From the NCBI GenBank assembly GCA_023421245.1, contig JAEZTV010000028.1:1-64000 (forward strand): a stretch of 64,000 nt of DNA. Direction: 5' to 3'. Of this stretch, positions 17,918-27,119 are shown one piece after another (the first letter of the stretch is position 1; every line of letters starts with the position of its first letter). The position numbers were made by a program, and so were the translations under genes. Source of the DNA: Bacillota bacterium (GTDB lineage Bacteria > Bacillota > Clostridia > Oscillospirales > Ruminococcaceae). The notes under the pieces were generated by a model. That model searched no databases. It worked only from the letters and a program-made list of their open reading frames with translations, and was not told the origin of the DNA.

Positions 17918-18604
17918 ATGTATCTGGCATTGTTGCAGTTTGCCATAGAAAACCTTTGGTTTCTTGCACTGCATGTATCCTCGGGCGGCTCGTTCCCAAA
18001 ACCACTTTCCGCAAAGGATGAGCGGGAGTGTCTTGAGCGCATTCGTGCAGGAGATGCTGCCGCACGAAACAAGCTGATAGAACACAACCTTCGGTTGGTT
18101 GCCCATATTATCAAAAAATACTATTCAAACCAGAAGGATCAGGACGACCTGATCTCAATCGGTACGATCGGGCTGATTAAGGCGGTATCCACCTTTGACA
18201 GTGAGAAGGGTACCCGCTTTGCGACGTATGCAGCACGCTGTATTGAAAACGAAGTGCTGATGTTCTTTAGAAATCAAAAAAAGAGCGCGCAGGATGTGTA
18301 TATCAGTGATCCGATTGACACCGATAAAGAAGGCAACACGCTAACCTTAATGGATATTGTTGCAGAGGACGAGTGCATCTTTGAGAACATCGACCTCAAG
18401 CTCAAGGCTGAGAAGCTGCACAAGCTGATTGCAAAGCATCTGGATGAACGCGAACGCACTATCATCTACCTGCGGTATGGGATTGGCGGAGATGCACCGC
18501 TCACCCAGCGGGAGGTTGCGGCGCGCCTTGACATCTCGCGGTCGTATGTCTCCCGTATTGAGAAAAAGGCCTTACAGGTACTGCGCAGACGGTTTGATGG
18601 GTAA
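17918..18604 (+). CDS. sigK: RNA polymerase sporulation sigma factor sigma-K
   Basis: A 228-residue mother-cell late sporulation sigma factor. The hydrophobic N-terminus MYLALLQFAIENLWFLALHV is the pro-sequence removed by SpoIVFB-type proteolysis. Region 2 has DQDDLISIGTIGLIKAVSTF and region 4 has LTQREVAARLDISRSYVSRI. The gene is intact, with no skin-type insertion, which matters because another spore gene in this window (cotJC) is interrupted. The ATG at 17918 has AGGGTG upstream. It ends 12 bases from znuB on the opposite strand. Confidence 0.95.
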   Translation: MYLALLQFAIENLWFLALHVSSGGSFPKPLSAKDERECLERIRAGDAAARNKLIEHNLRLVAHIIKKYYSNQKDQDDLISIGTIGLIKAVSTFDSEKGTRFATYAARCIENEVLMFFRNQKKSAQDVYISDPIDTDKEGNTLTLMDIVAEDECIFENIDLKLKAEKLHKLIAKHLDERERTIIYLRYGIGGDAPLTQREVAARLDISRSYVSRIEKKALQVLRRRFDG

Positions 18605-18615
18605 CACATCCGTTC

Positions 18616-19437
18616 TTACTGTGCCAAAGGCACGCGCAAAACAGTAACAATTTTCTTAATTACCAGAATTGCCACAAGACTGACAACACCGACAAGCACA
18701 ATGGTTCCGCCCGGCTTCAACCGCGCGTAGTACGAAATGAACAGACCCGCAATGGTGAACAGCTCGGCAAACGCCACGCCAAACCATAACGTCTGCTTGT
18801 AGCTTTTGCCAAACTGCATGGCGCACGCAACCGGCACTACCATAAGTGAAGAAATAATCAGGGCTCCCACGGTTCTTGCGGCCACCGAGACGGTAACTGC
18901 GGTTAGAATGGTAAAGATGACGTTGACCAGCCGCACCGGTACGCCCGCAAGCCGCGCAGAACGTTCATCAAACGCGATGTAGAACAGCTCTTTGTATAAT
19001 AGCAGAAACGCAACCAATACCGCAAGACTGATACCTGCAACCAACGTAAGCTCAAAGTCACTGATTGCGACGATACTGCCGAACAAAAAACTGTGAAACC
19101 CCGCTGCGTTCTCCACAAATCCGGACAGAACACCCGCAAGTCCGATACCCGCGCTCATAATGATTGCGATGGACATTTCGGAATAGCGCGGGAGCCGTTT
19201 GCGGATAACTTCAATGCCGAGTGCCGCAACAATACAAGTAATGACCGCGCCAAGAATCGGATTGATGCCCATCACCAAGCCGCCCGCAACGCCTGCAAGC
19301 GAGCTGTGCGACAGCGCGTCACCAATCATCGACAAGCGTTTGAGTACGACAATCATGCCGATGCACGGAACAATGCCCGCAAGCAGTATCCCCACCAAAA
19401 ATGCCCTGCGCATAAACTCGTACTCAAATATCTCCAT
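18616..19437 (-). CDS. znuB: zinc ABC transporter permease
   Basis: A 273-residue ABC-3 family membrane permease with about eight helices. It carries the conserved GDALSHSSLAGVA segment near residue 50 and a GALIISSLMVVPVA segment near residue 190. It forms the channel through which the ZnuA cargo enters. Its ATG at 19437 lies inside the end of the ATPase gene (14-base overlap), so the two are coupled. Zn rather than Mn specificity is inferred from the His-rich binding protein in the same operon. Confidence 0.93.
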   Translation of the reverse strand: MEIFEYEFMRRAFLVGILLAGIVPCIGMIVVLKRLSMIGDALSHSSLAGVAGGLVMGINPILGAVITCIVAALGIEVIRKRLPRYSEMSIAIIMSAGIGLAGVLSGFVENAAGFHSFLFGSIVAISDFELTLVAGISLAVLVAFLLLYKELFYIAFDERSARLAGVPVRLVNVIFTILTAVTVSVAARTVGALIISSLMVVPVACAMQFGKSYKQTLWFGVAFAELFTIAGLFISYYARLKPGGTIVLVGVVSLVAILVIKKIVTVLRVPLAQ

Positions 19438-20194
19438 GGTTCGCGTCATCCTTCCTTGCAGCGTGTTTGTGTGAAACGGGTGGGTGCGTGTGCTTGTGTG
19501 CAATTTCATGCGCAAGCTGCTCACGGTCAAGCTCTACTATCGTGCCCTGCTCCAAACAGAGCGTACGGCTAACATAGTCTGCGGCACGCACGATATCGTG
19601 CGTTACCATGATAATGGTAAGCCCTGTATCATGATTAAGCTTTGCCAAAAGCTCATACAGCGACTGAGAAGCCGCGGCATCCACACCGGTTGTAGGCTCG
19701 TCAAGCAGCATACACGTGGGGCGGCCCGCAAGCACCCGCGCAAGCATAACGCGCTGCTGCTGCCCCCCCGAAAGATTGCCCACAAGCTCGTCCGCCTTAT
19801 CCTGCATGCCAACCTGCTCAAGCGCTTGCATTGCCAGATGGCGGTGTTCTTTTCCGGCAGGGCGCAAGAACCCAATACGTGAATAGAGGTTTGCGCACAC
19901 AATCTCTCGAACACTGGCAGGAAACGCTGCCGTTGCTGCTCCCGCGTTTTGAGGAACATACCCAATGCTCGTCCAGTCACGCAGTTGCCCGACCGGCTGC
20001 CCAAGCATGTGAATGCTGCCCTGTATCGGGATAAGCTCACCGAGCAGCAAACGCATCAGTGTGCTTTTTCCGGTACCGTTTGAGCCGATAATCGCCAGGA
20101 AATCGCCTTGCTTTACCGCAAAGCTAATATCCTGTAAAACGGGCTCACCTGAATAGGCAAAGGATAGATTTTTTATCTCGATAATGTTGTTCAT
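19424..20194 (-). CDS. znuC: zinc ABC transporter ATP-binding protein
   Basis: A 256-residue ABC ATPase energising the metal importer. Walker A is GSNGTGKST, the signature is NLSGGQQQRVMLARVLA and Walker B is CMLLDEPTTGVD; the switch His is in MVTHD. The C-terminal tail is rich in His (AHKHTHPPVSHKHAA), a metal-linked trait. The start at 20194 places LSFAYSGEPVLQD at the normal distance from Walker A. It lies between znuA and znuB. Confidence 0.94.
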   Translation of the reverse strand: MNNIIEIKNLSFAYSGEPVLQDISFAVKQGDFLAIIGSNGTGKSTLMRLLLGELIPIQGSIHMLGQPVGQLRDWTSIGYVPQNAGAATAAFPASVREIVCANLYSRIGFLRPAGKEHRHLAMQALEQVGMQDKADELVGNLSGGQQQRVMLARVLAGRPTCMLLDEPTTGVDAAASQSLYELLAKLNHDTGLTIIMVTHDIVRAADYVSRTLCLEQGTIVELDREQLAHEIAHKHTHPPVSHKHAARKDDANHGDI

Positions 20195-20263
20195 GCCGCA
20201 TCCTTTCCATAAAACCGAAACAACAGGGCCTTGGCAGCGCAAAGCCCTGTATCCGTATTTCGC

Positions 20264-21244
20264 TTACTTAAGCCCTTCAGCCAATACTTGCAGATTGGTG
20301 CGCATAAAGGCAAGATACCCCTCGCGGTTTGTGGATTGCTCTGTGGTAAGCATACCCACCTCAACACCAGCCGCCTTAGCGATGGCGTCCGCAACTTTTT
20401 GGCTTGCCAGCTCCTCAAAAAAGATTGTCGTAACATGATTCTCTTTACAAAACTTGATAATCTCAACCATTCTGGCCGCATCGGGCTCGGAGTCGGGAGT
20501 AAGCCCCTCCACCGCCATCTGCGTAAGGCCGTAATCCCTGCATAGATACGCAAACGCTTCGTGCGATACCACAAGATTGCGGTTGGTTATGCTTTGCAGA
20601 GTTTGCTCATACTCGGCATCCAGTTCATCGAGCTGTGCAGCGTAACGGTCATAGTTCTGCTGATAATAATCAGCGTACTCGGGATCCGCTTGGGATAGCA
20701 CCTGTTTTATCGTTTCGCATTGCTGCTTTGCGTTGCGCAGGCTAAGCCAGATGTGGGGGTCGTAAGACTCATGCTCGTGCGTATGCTCATCTTCGTGATG
20801 ACCGTCCTCATCACCGTGATGATGGTGGCCCGCCGCGATTAAATCGATACCATTTGAGGTGTCAACCACCATAAGAGACTGATTCTCAAGCGCTGCGAGC
20901 ACCTTGTCCGCCCATGGTTCCATACCCGCACCGTTATAGATAAAGATATCCGCCTTCTCAAGCCCTACAAAATCAACGGCATCCGGTTCCCAGGTGTGCG
21001 GCTCGTTGCCGCCCTCTATCAGCGCTACCGGTTCGATGCGGTGCCCGCCAATCTGAGAAGTAAAGTCGTAAATGGGATAAAAGCTTGTATATACAAGAAG
21101 CTTTTCTTCTGCATTCTTTGCGTTTTGATTATCGGCATTCGGCGCTGCCGGCTGACCGACATGCTGTGCGGTGCATGAGGTCATGATAAAAAGCACCGCC
21201 ATCAAAGCGGCAACGAGCAAAATAATTCTTTGAACAACCCTCAT
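20264..21244 (-). CDS. znuA: zinc-binding lipoprotein of the ABC importer
   Basis: A 326-residue cluster A-I solute-binding protein. A signal peptide ends in a lipobox around TSC (residues 22-24). The first metal ligand lies in GGNEPHTWEPD. A histidine-rich loop (HHHHGDEDGHHEDEHTHEHE, about residues 140-160) precedes DPHIWLS. Further ligands are in VVSHEAFAYL and near FFEELASQ. The His-rich loop is typical of Zn-specific members. It is the first gene of the operon, with a palindromic operator candidate 37 bases upstream. Confidence 0.95.
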   Translation of the reverse strand: MRVVQRIILLVAALMAVLFIMTSCTAQHVGQPAAPNADNQNAKNAEEKLLVYTSFYPIYDFTSQIGGHRIEPVALIEGGNEPHTWEPDAVDFVGLEKADIFIYNGAGMEPWADKVLAALENQSLMVVDTSNGIDLIAAGHHHHGDEDGHHEDEHTHEHESYDPHIWLSLRNAKQQCETIKQVLSQADPEYADYYQQNYDRYAAQLDELDAEYEQTLQSITNRNLVVSHEAFAYLCRDYGLTQMAVEGLTPDSEPDAARMVEIIKFCKENHVTTIFFEELASQKVADAIAKAAGVEVGMLTTEQSTNREGYLAFMRTNLQVLAEGLK

Positions 21245-21280
21245 AAATATCCTCCCAGAACATACCGGTCAACTAACCCT

Positions 21281-21301
21281 AGTTGCAAGTCATTCGCAAC
21301 T
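21281..21301 (-). promoter_or_regulatory. candidate Zur/Fur-family operator ahead of znuA
   Basis: AGTTGC (21281-21286) and GCAACT (21296-21301) form perfect six-base arms around nine bases; the whole 21-base site also reads TTGCAAG-N-CATTCGCAA. Its location 37 bases before the zinc-importer operon and its size fit a Fur-family repressor, probably Zur. The identity of the repressor is inferred. Confidence 0.55.
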
Positions 21302-21473
21302 GCATTTACAATTATAAAGATGAATCCACAGCTTGTCAAGGCTTGTTTTACAACCTGCATCTTTTTATTAGTATGGGCTGTTATTTTGGGGCACATACTT
21401 TTCCTGCATTAGGTATGATTACGTCTCTGCTGCACAAAATAATTACATATCACTTACAAGGGGGATAACGGTA

Positions 21474-21686
21474 ATGATAAAGGATCCTATGCGGGAGCTG
21501 CCGATGGGACTTGGCATGGCTTTGATGCAGCACCCTGATGCGATGCAGCGCTTTTCCGCCATGACACAGCAGCAGCAACAGCAGATAATTGAGCATACAA
21601 AGACGATTACATCAAAGCAAGAGATGAAACAGTATGTCAGCTCGCTCGTTTCACCGTCACAAGGCGAATATAGAGGTACCATATGA
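21474..21686 (+). CDS. small Met/Gln-rich protein of unknown function
   Basis: A 70-residue soluble protein with LPMGLGMALMQHPDAMQRFS near the N-terminus, a QQQQQQ run and a polar end (YVSSLVSPSQGEYRG). I do not recognise a family. AGGGGGATAACGGTA precedes the ATG. The stop codon overlaps the start of the next small gene in ATGA, so both are made together. Proteins of this kind occur in many Clostridia next to unrelated genes; no function should be assigned. Confidence 0.8.
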   Translation: MIKDPMRELPMGLGMALMQHPDAMQRFSAMTQQQQQQIIEHTKTITSKQEMKQYVSSLVSPSQGEYRGTI

Positions 21687-21862
21687 TTTATGATGTAATC
21701 CCCGGGTTTAAACAGCAATTCCAATCCCTTTCACCCGAGCAGCGCGACAGGATTTTTGCCTCGGGCAGCGAGGTTTCCTCAATTGGCGAGCTTATGCGTC
21801 TGACCGAACAACTGCAGCGGGATGCCGGCAGCGATTTTAAAGATACTCAGCATGGCGGATAG
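21683..21862 (+). CDS. small protein, translationally coupled
   Basis: A 59-residue reading frame beginning MIYDVIPGFKQQFQSLSPEQ and ending DFKDTQHGG. It overlaps the preceding gene by four bases. It has helical, amphipathic composition (EQRDRIFASG, GELMRLTEQLQ), no membrane segment and no cysteine. The tight coupling and a strong terminator 26 bases after its stop make it a believable gene despite its size. Function unknown. Confidence 0.72.
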   Translation: MIYDVIPGFKQQFQSLSPEQRDRIFASGSEVSSIGELMRLTEQLQRDAGSDFKDTQHGG

Positions 21863-21888
21863 TCAGAGAGGGGTATCTCGATCAAAAA

Positions 21889-21924
21889 GGGAGACTGTAG
21901 CACTACAGTCTCCCCTGTTTTTTT
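21889..21924. terminator. bidirectional terminator
   Basis: GGGAGACTGTAG (21889-21900) pairs perfectly with CTACAGTCTCCC (21903-21914), flanked by AAAAA on the left and TTTTTTT on the right. It serves the small-protein pair on the plus strand and kdgK on the minus strand. Confidence 0.9.
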
Positions 21925-21945
21925 ATGCAAACAACAATTAGCGGG

Positions 21946-22968
21946 TTATCTCTGCACACGGCCCGTGCCGTCGCCACCCGCAAGTGCTGTAACCTCGGCA
22001 ACCGAAACATGGTTGAAGTCGGTTTCAATCGAATGTTTAAGGCAGGACGCAGCCGTTGCAAACTCGATGGCATCCTTGGAGGAGTAGCCTTGCGAGAGTG
22101 CATAGATAAGGCCTGCGCCAAAGCTATCGCCGCCGCCCACACGGTCTACGATGCGCACGGCGTAGGATTTTGAAAAGTTGTAGTCCTTGCCGTCATACAG
22201 CATTGCCGCCCAGTCGTTGTCGTTGGCGGAAATGCTGGTGCGCAATGTAATTGCTACATACTTGCATCCGAACCGTTGTACAAGCTGACTGGCAACGCTC
22301 TTGTAGCCGTCGTGGTTAAGCTTGCCTCCGTCCACGTCGGTTCCTTCCGCTTTGATGCCGAATACCTTGTCGGCATCCTCTTCGTTTGCAATGCACACAT
22401 CCACATAGGGCATCAGCTCGCCCATCGTTTTGCCTGCTTGCTCACTAGTCCACAGATTCTTACGGAAGTTAAGGTCGCAGCTGACGGTAATGCCCTTTTC
22501 GCGTGCTTTCTTACATGCAGCAAGGCAGATATCAGCCACATTCTGCCCAAGTGCCGGAGTGATACCGGTAAAATGGAACCATGTACAGCCGTCGAAGATA
22601 TTATCCCAGTCAAAATCGTTCATTGAGGCGGTTGCAATGGCTGAGCCCGCGCGGTCATAGATAACCTTAGACGCACGCTGGCTTGCCCCTTTTTCAAGAT
22701 AGTATATACCAACGCGCGCGCCGCCGCGGGTAATCAACGAGGTGTCTACGCCATATCGTCTTAGCGAGTTTACCGCAGACTGCCCAATTTCGTGCATGGG
22801 AAGCTTGGTAACGAATGCAGCATCCAGCCCGTAGTTGGAAAGCGAAACCGCAACGTTTGCCTCGCCGCCGCCAAAGGTAGCGCCCAGCTTATCTACCTGA
22901 ACAAAACGATAGTAGCCCTCGGGGGCAAGGCGAAGCATAATCTCGCCGAACGTAACAATCTTAGCCAT
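21946..22968 (-). CDS. kdgK: 2-keto-3-deoxygluconate kinase
   Basis: A 340-residue PfkB-family sugar kinase that makes 2-keto-3-deoxy-6-phosphogluconate from KDG and ATP. GGGEANVAVSLSNYG near residue 35 is the first PfkB signature. VDRVGGGDSFGAGLIYAL near residue 285 is the second, with the catalytic Asp in GGGDSF. The ATG at 22968 follows AGGAGATAACAT. It is the last gene of the galacturonate operon, 43 bases after the aldolase, which gives the substrate assignment. Confidence 0.93.
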   Translation of the reverse strand: MAKIVTFGEIMLRLAPEGYYRFVQVDKLGATFGGGEANVAVSLSNYGLDAAFVTKLPMHEIGQSAVNSLRRYGVDTSLITRGGARVGIYYLEKGASQRASKVIYDRAGSAIATASMNDFDWDNIFDGCTWFHFTGITPALGQNVADICLAACKKAREKGITVSCDLNFRKNLWTSEQAGKTMGELMPYVDVCIANEEDADKVFGIKAEGTDVDGGKLNHDGYKSVASQLVQRFGCKYVAITLRTSISANDNDWAAMLYDGKDYNFSKSYAVRIVDRVGGGDSFGAGLIYALSQGYSSKDAIEFATAASCLKHSIETDFNHVSVAEVTALAGGDGTGRVQR

Positions 22969-23010
22969 ATATGTTATCTCCTGTTCTATAAATAATTTGT
23001 AAAGCAACCG

Positions 23011-23976
23011 TTATTTCTGCACAAGATGCACCGCAAAGCCGCCAATCTCTTCTACAAGATAAATTGCAACAAGCGCGCCCTTTGCGTTATATTTTGCGCT
23101 ATCCTCATTAAACTTAGCACCTATGAATTTCAGATAGTTTACCGCACGGTCAATGTTGTTGGTGGAAATAGCGATATGCCCTTTTTTGCCTAGGTATGGG
23201 GTGTTCATTACCTCGACCGCACTGCCCGCAAACACCGAACTGTTGCCCGCCTTTTTATCAAAGCCGAACAAGGACGCAAATCGCTCCGCAATCGCCCCGA
23301 CATCATCACCGGGCTCGGGGTTGATGCCGATGTGCCCAAGCTCAAAGCCCAGCATTGTCAGCACCGCTTGTTTGGCAAGACGGGTAATCTCATCAAAGCG
23401 GCCCTCGCTGATGAGGTCTTCCTTCACCATCCAACTGCCGCCGCAGGCAATGACTTTGGGGAAGGAAAGGTATTCCATCAGATTATGCGGGCCGATGCCG
23501 CCGGTGGGCATAAAGCGAATGCCCGTATAGGGTGCCGCCATCGCCTTAATCATGTTGATACCGCCCGCTTGCTCTGCGGGGAAAAACTTGACCACATCAA
23601 GCCCCAACTCGATTGCCTGTTCGATGTCGCTGGGATTGGAGCATCCCGGAACAATGGGGTAACCCTTTTGCACACAATGGCGCACAACGGTGGGGTTAAG
23701 CCCCGGGCTTACAATAAACTTGGCACCCGCCTGCATAGCGTCATCTGCCTGCTGCGGGGTAAGAACCGTACCGGCACCCACCAGCATTTCGGGTAGTTCT
23801 TTTGCAATTAGGGCGATTGCATCCTTTGCACAAGCGGTGCGAAAGGTGACCTCTGCCGCGGGCAGACCCCCATCATACAAGGCTTTTGCAAGGGGTACTG
23901 CGTCTTTTGCATCGTTTATTTTAATTACGGGAACAATACCGATTGCAGAAATGTTATCAATAATCTTAGTGTTCAT
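23011..23976 (-). CDS. eda: KDPG aldolase with a C-terminal glyoxalase-fold domain
   Basis: A 321-residue two-domain protein. Residues 1-205 are a class I KDPG/KHG aldolase: Glu in AAEVTFRT, the PGCSNPSD substrate loop and the Schiff-base Lys in DVVKFFPAE. It splits KDPG into pyruvate and glyceraldehyde 3-phosphate. Residues 208-321 form a glyoxalase/VOC-like half (FELGHIGIN, GHIAISTNN, FAVHLVQK). Stand-alone Eda is about 210 residues, so this is a fusion. The extra domain may be a lyase accessory or an isomerase; its role is unknown. Confidence 0.92.
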   Translation of the reverse strand: MNTKIIDNISAIGIVPVIKINDAKDAVPLAKALYDGGLPAAEVTFRTACAKDAIALIAKELPEMLVGAGTVLTPQQADDAMQAGAKFIVSPGLNPTVVRHCVQKGYPIVPGCSNPSDIEQAIELGLDVVKFFPAEQAGGINMIKAMAAPYTGIRFMPTGGIGPHNLMEYLSFPKVIACGGSWMVKEDLISEGRFDEITRLAKQAVLTMLGFELGHIGINPEPGDDVGAIAERFASLFGFDKKAGNSSVFAGSAVEVMNTPYLGKKGHIAISTNNIDRAVNYLKFIGAKFNEDSAKYNAKGALVAIYLVEEIGGFAVHLVQK

Positions 23977-24086
23977 AAAACGAATCACACCTTTCAGGCC
24001 TATTCAATCATATTACCGTGATGCAAAACAGCGTCACGTTTTGCACACGGAAGTTGCTGCGCAAAAGGAAAAATTACGCGCACATT

Positions 24087-25490
24087 CTAACCCTCAAAAC
24101 CGAAGTAATGAAGCGCGTTATAGTAGCAAATATCCCCGACCAGCTTGCCAAGGTATCCCATATCATCGGGGTACTCCCCATTTTCCACCAGCGAGCCGAG
24201 GAAGTTGCACAGGATACGTCTGAAGTATTCGTGGCGGGTGTACGACAAAAAGCTGCGTGAATCGGTAAGCATGCCTACAAAGTTGCCAAGTATACCACCC
24301 TGCGCAAGCGCAGAAAGCTGGTTTTGCATACCTTCTTTCGTATCATTGAACCACCACGCGCTGCCATGCTGAATCTTACCTGCGCTTTCGCCCTGAAAAC
24401 AGCCGATCAGCGAGATAATACCCTCGTTATCCTGCGGGTTGAGTGAATACAAAATAGTCTTGGGCAGACAGCCGTCCGTCTCAAGGGCATTGAGAAAGTT
24501 GGACAGCTTGTCAAGCCTTGTGTTTTGGAAGATTGCATCATAGCCGGTATCGGGGCCAAGGCGCTCATACATACGGGTGTTGTTATCGCGCTTGCAACCA
24601 AAGTGCAGCTGCATAACAAAGCCGTTTTTATAATACTCGCGGCCAAGGTACAGAAGCAGATTGGTTTTATAGCCTTCCGCCTGCTCCTGAGTAATGGGGT
24701 TACCGGCAATGGCTGCCGAAAAAATCTCCTCCGCATGCGCATCCGAGACTGGCGCGTAGACACAGGACTCCAGCGCATGGTCGGAGACCGTTGCGCCGTG
24801 CTTCGCGAAATACGCAAGACGGTCGCTTAGTGCCTGTTTGAGCGTTTTAAGATCGGGGATTGCGTAGCCTACCGCCTTAGAAAGACGCTCAATGTACTGT
24901 GCAAAATCAGGCTTTTCTACGTTTATCGCTTTATCGGGACGGGTTGCGGGCAGAACCTTGACATCAAAGTCTTTGTCCTTTGCAATCGCGTCATGGAACT
25001 CAAGCGCATCGGCCGGGTCGTCGGTGGTGCAGATGACCTTAACATTAGACTGCTTAATCAGACCGCGCACGCTCATATCAGGGCGCGCAAGCATCTCGTT
25101 GCAGCGGTCAAAAATGTTCTTTGCGCTATCGGCAGTAAGCGGCTCGGTAATGCCAAAATAACGCTGCAGCTCAAGATGCGACCAGTGGTAGAGCGGATGC
25201 CCGATTGCCCGCGGCAGCGCACAGGCATAGGCGTAAAATTTGTCATAGTCACTTGCATCGCCGGTTACACAGTTCTCATCCGCGCCGTTTGAGCGCATTA
25301 AGCGCCATTTGTAATGGTCGCCGCCAAGCCAAACCTCGGTAATGGTTTTATACCGCTTGTCCTGTGCAATCTCTGCGGGGTTGATGTGACAGTGATAGTC
25401 TATAACAGGAAGCTTGCTTGCATACTCATGGAAAAGTGTTTTCGCCGCCTGAGACTGCAGCAGAAAGTCTTGATCCATAAAAGTTCTCAT
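24087..25490 (-). CDS. uxaC: uronate (glucuronate/galacturonate) isomerase
   Basis: A 467-residue amidohydrolase-fold isomerase converting D-galacturonate to D-tagaturonate, and D-glucuronate to D-fructuronate. The N-terminal metal motif VIDYHCHINPAEIAQD, GHPLYHWSHLEL, CTTDDPADALEFH and MLTDSRSFLSYTRHEYFRR near the C-terminus are family hallmarks. The length is normal. AAAGGAATGATGAACA precedes the ATG. Because only the altronate branch (uxaA, uxaB) is present, galacturonate is the likely main substrate. Confidence 0.96.
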   Translation of the reverse strand: MRTFMDQDFLLQSQAAKTLFHEYASKLPVIDYHCHINPAEIAQDKRYKTITEVWLGGDHYKWRLMRSNGADENCVTGDASDYDKFYAYACALPRAIGHPLYHWSHLELQRYFGITEPLTADSAKNIFDRCNEMLARPDMSVRGLIKQSNVKVICTTDDPADALEFHDAIAKDKDFDVKVLPATRPDKAINVEKPDFAQYIERLSKAVGYAIPDLKTLKQALSDRLAYFAKHGATVSDHALESCVYAPVSDAHAEEIFSAAIAGNPITQEQAEGYKTNLLLYLGREYYKNGFVMQLHFGCKRDNNTRMYERLGPDTGYDAIFQNTRLDKLSNFLNALETDGCLPKTILYSLNPQDNEGIISLIGCFQGESAGKIQHGSAWWFNDTKEGMQNQLSALAQGGILGNFVGMLTDSRSFLSYTRHEYFRRILCNFLGSLVENGEYPDDMGYLGKLVGDICYYNALHYFGFEG

Positions 25491-25568
25491 TGTTCATCAT
25501 TCCTTTCCTTGCCTGCGCAAATTAGGTTGATTGGGTATCGGCAGCCCAAAGCCGGTAAATGGAACGCA

Positions 25569-27050
25569 CTAAAGTGTTACGCCCGACTTAAAGATCGCAA
25601 AATCTCTGCAGCCGTTTTCCTCTGCCTTCACAAGCTCACCCGATGCAATTCCAAGGATATATTCAAAAAATTGTTCGCCCACCTCGTCAAAATCGGCACC
25701 CTCGGCGAGTACGCCCGCATTAAAATCAATCCAGCTGCGTTTCATTTTGAAAAGCGCGGTGTTGGAGGATATCTTTACGGTGGGTGCGGGCGAGCCAAAC
25801 GGCGTGCCGCGTCCTGTAGTAAACAGCACAATGTGTGCGCCCGAAGCAACGAGCGCGGTTGCAGCTACAAGATCGTTCCCCGGGCCCTGCAAAAGGTTAA
25901 GGCCCTTGGTGGTAACACGCTCGCCATAGTCGAGCACATCGGTCACCTCGGCGGTGCCTCCCTTTTGGATACAGCCGAGCGATTTATCCTCCAGCGTGGT
26001 GATTCCGCCGTCCTTGTTGCCGGGCGATGGATTTTCATAAATCACCTGATTGTGACGCTTATAATAATCCTTAAATTCGTTAATGAGGTTTACGGTCTTA
26101 TCGTACACCGCTTCGTTGCGACTGCGGTTCATCAGGATGGTTTCGGCGCCAAACATCTCGGGTACCTCGGTGAGGATTGCGGTGCCGCCGCTTGCCACCA
26201 GAATATCGGAGAAGCGTCCGACGAGGGGGTTTGCCGTAATGCCGGAAAGGCCGTCGGAGCCGCCGCATTTAAGCCCCACAATAAGCTCTGATGCGTCAAC
26301 CGGCTCGCGCTTAAACTGCGCGGCATAATCAACCAGCTCACGCAGCATCACCTCCCCGTCGGTAAATTCATCCTCTGTTGCCTGGCATTCCAAATAACGA
26401 ACGCGCTCGCCGTCCACCTGACCGAGCACCTTGCGGAACTCGGTGATGTTGTTGTTCTCGCAGCCAAGGCCGAGAATGAGTACCCCGCCCGCGTTGGGGT
26501 GCTTGACCATCCCCGCGAGAATCTTTTGGGTATATTCTTGATCGTCGCCCATCTGGGAGCAGCCGTAGGGGTGTCCAAAGCTAAACACGCCGTCTATGCG
26601 CCCATGGGCGTAGGACGAGATGTTGCGTGCAAGCTGGTCTGCGATGGAGTTTACGCAGCCAACGGTGGGGATAATCCATACCTCGTTACGCACGCCTACC
26701 TGTCCGTCCCGACGGCGGTAGCCATCGAATGTGTGCGGCTTTCGTGAAGCAAGCGGCACAAGGTTTGGTTGATAGGTATACTCAAGCGTGTCGCCGAGTG
26801 CTGTTTTTACGTTATGGGTGTGCACCCATTCGCCCGCGGCAATATCCAGATGTGCATTGCCGATAGCGTAACCGTATTTGATAACCTGTTCGCCGGACGC
26901 GATTGGGGTTGCAGCAAATTTATGACCGGCGGGGATATCCTGTATCAGGGTGACAGCGGCATCACCGACCGAAATGGACTCGCCTTTCTTCAGGGCGTCG
27001 AGTGCGACTGCTACGTTATCAGAACTGTGTATTTTAATATATCGTGCCAT
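25569..27050 (-). CDS. uxaA: altronate dehydratase
   Basis: A 493-residue enzyme removing water from D-altronate to give 2-keto-3-deoxygluconate. Residues 1-95 are the SAF-like UxaA N-terminal domain (ALKKGESISVG, IPAGHKFAATPI). The remainder is the GarD/UxaA catalytic domain, with GVRNEVWIIPTVGCVNSIA, SFGHPYGCSQMGDD, LKCGGSDGLSGITANP and FTTGRGTPFGSPAPTVKISS. Metal-binding Cys/His residues sit in those motifs. It lies between uxaB and uxaC. Confidence 0.96.
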   Translation of the reverse strand: MARYIKIHSSDNVAVALDALKKGESISVGDAAVTLIQDIPAGHKFAATPIASGEQVIKYGYAIGNAHLDIAAGEWVHTHNVKTALGDTLEYTYQPNLVPLASRKPHTFDGYRRRDGQVGVRNEVWIIPTVGCVNSIADQLARNISSYAHGRIDGVFSFGHPYGCSQMGDDQEYTQKILAGMVKHPNAGGVLILGLGCENNNITEFRKVLGQVDGERVRYLECQATEDEFTDGEVMLRELVDYAAQFKREPVDASELIVGLKCGGSDGLSGITANPLVGRFSDILVASGGTAILTEVPEMFGAETILMNRSRNEAVYDKTVNLINEFKDYYKRHNQVIYENPSPGNKDGGITTLEDKSLGCIQKGGTAEVTDVLDYGERVTTKGLNLLQGPGNDLVAATALVASGAHIVLFTTGRGTPFGSPAPTVKISSNTALFKMKRSWIDFNAGVLAEGADFDEVGEQFFEYILGIASGELVKAEENGCRDFAIFKSGVTL

Positions 27051-27119
27051 ATTGTAGTTTCCTCCTGCGTGTCTTTCACGTGCGTGCCCTTCACGTTGCG
27101 CACTGTGACTGTGCGCGCG

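Noticed and set aside
17918..18604. Looked for a skin-type interruption of sigK
   Set aside because: The sigK frame is complete from pro-sequence to region 4, with no recombinase nearby.
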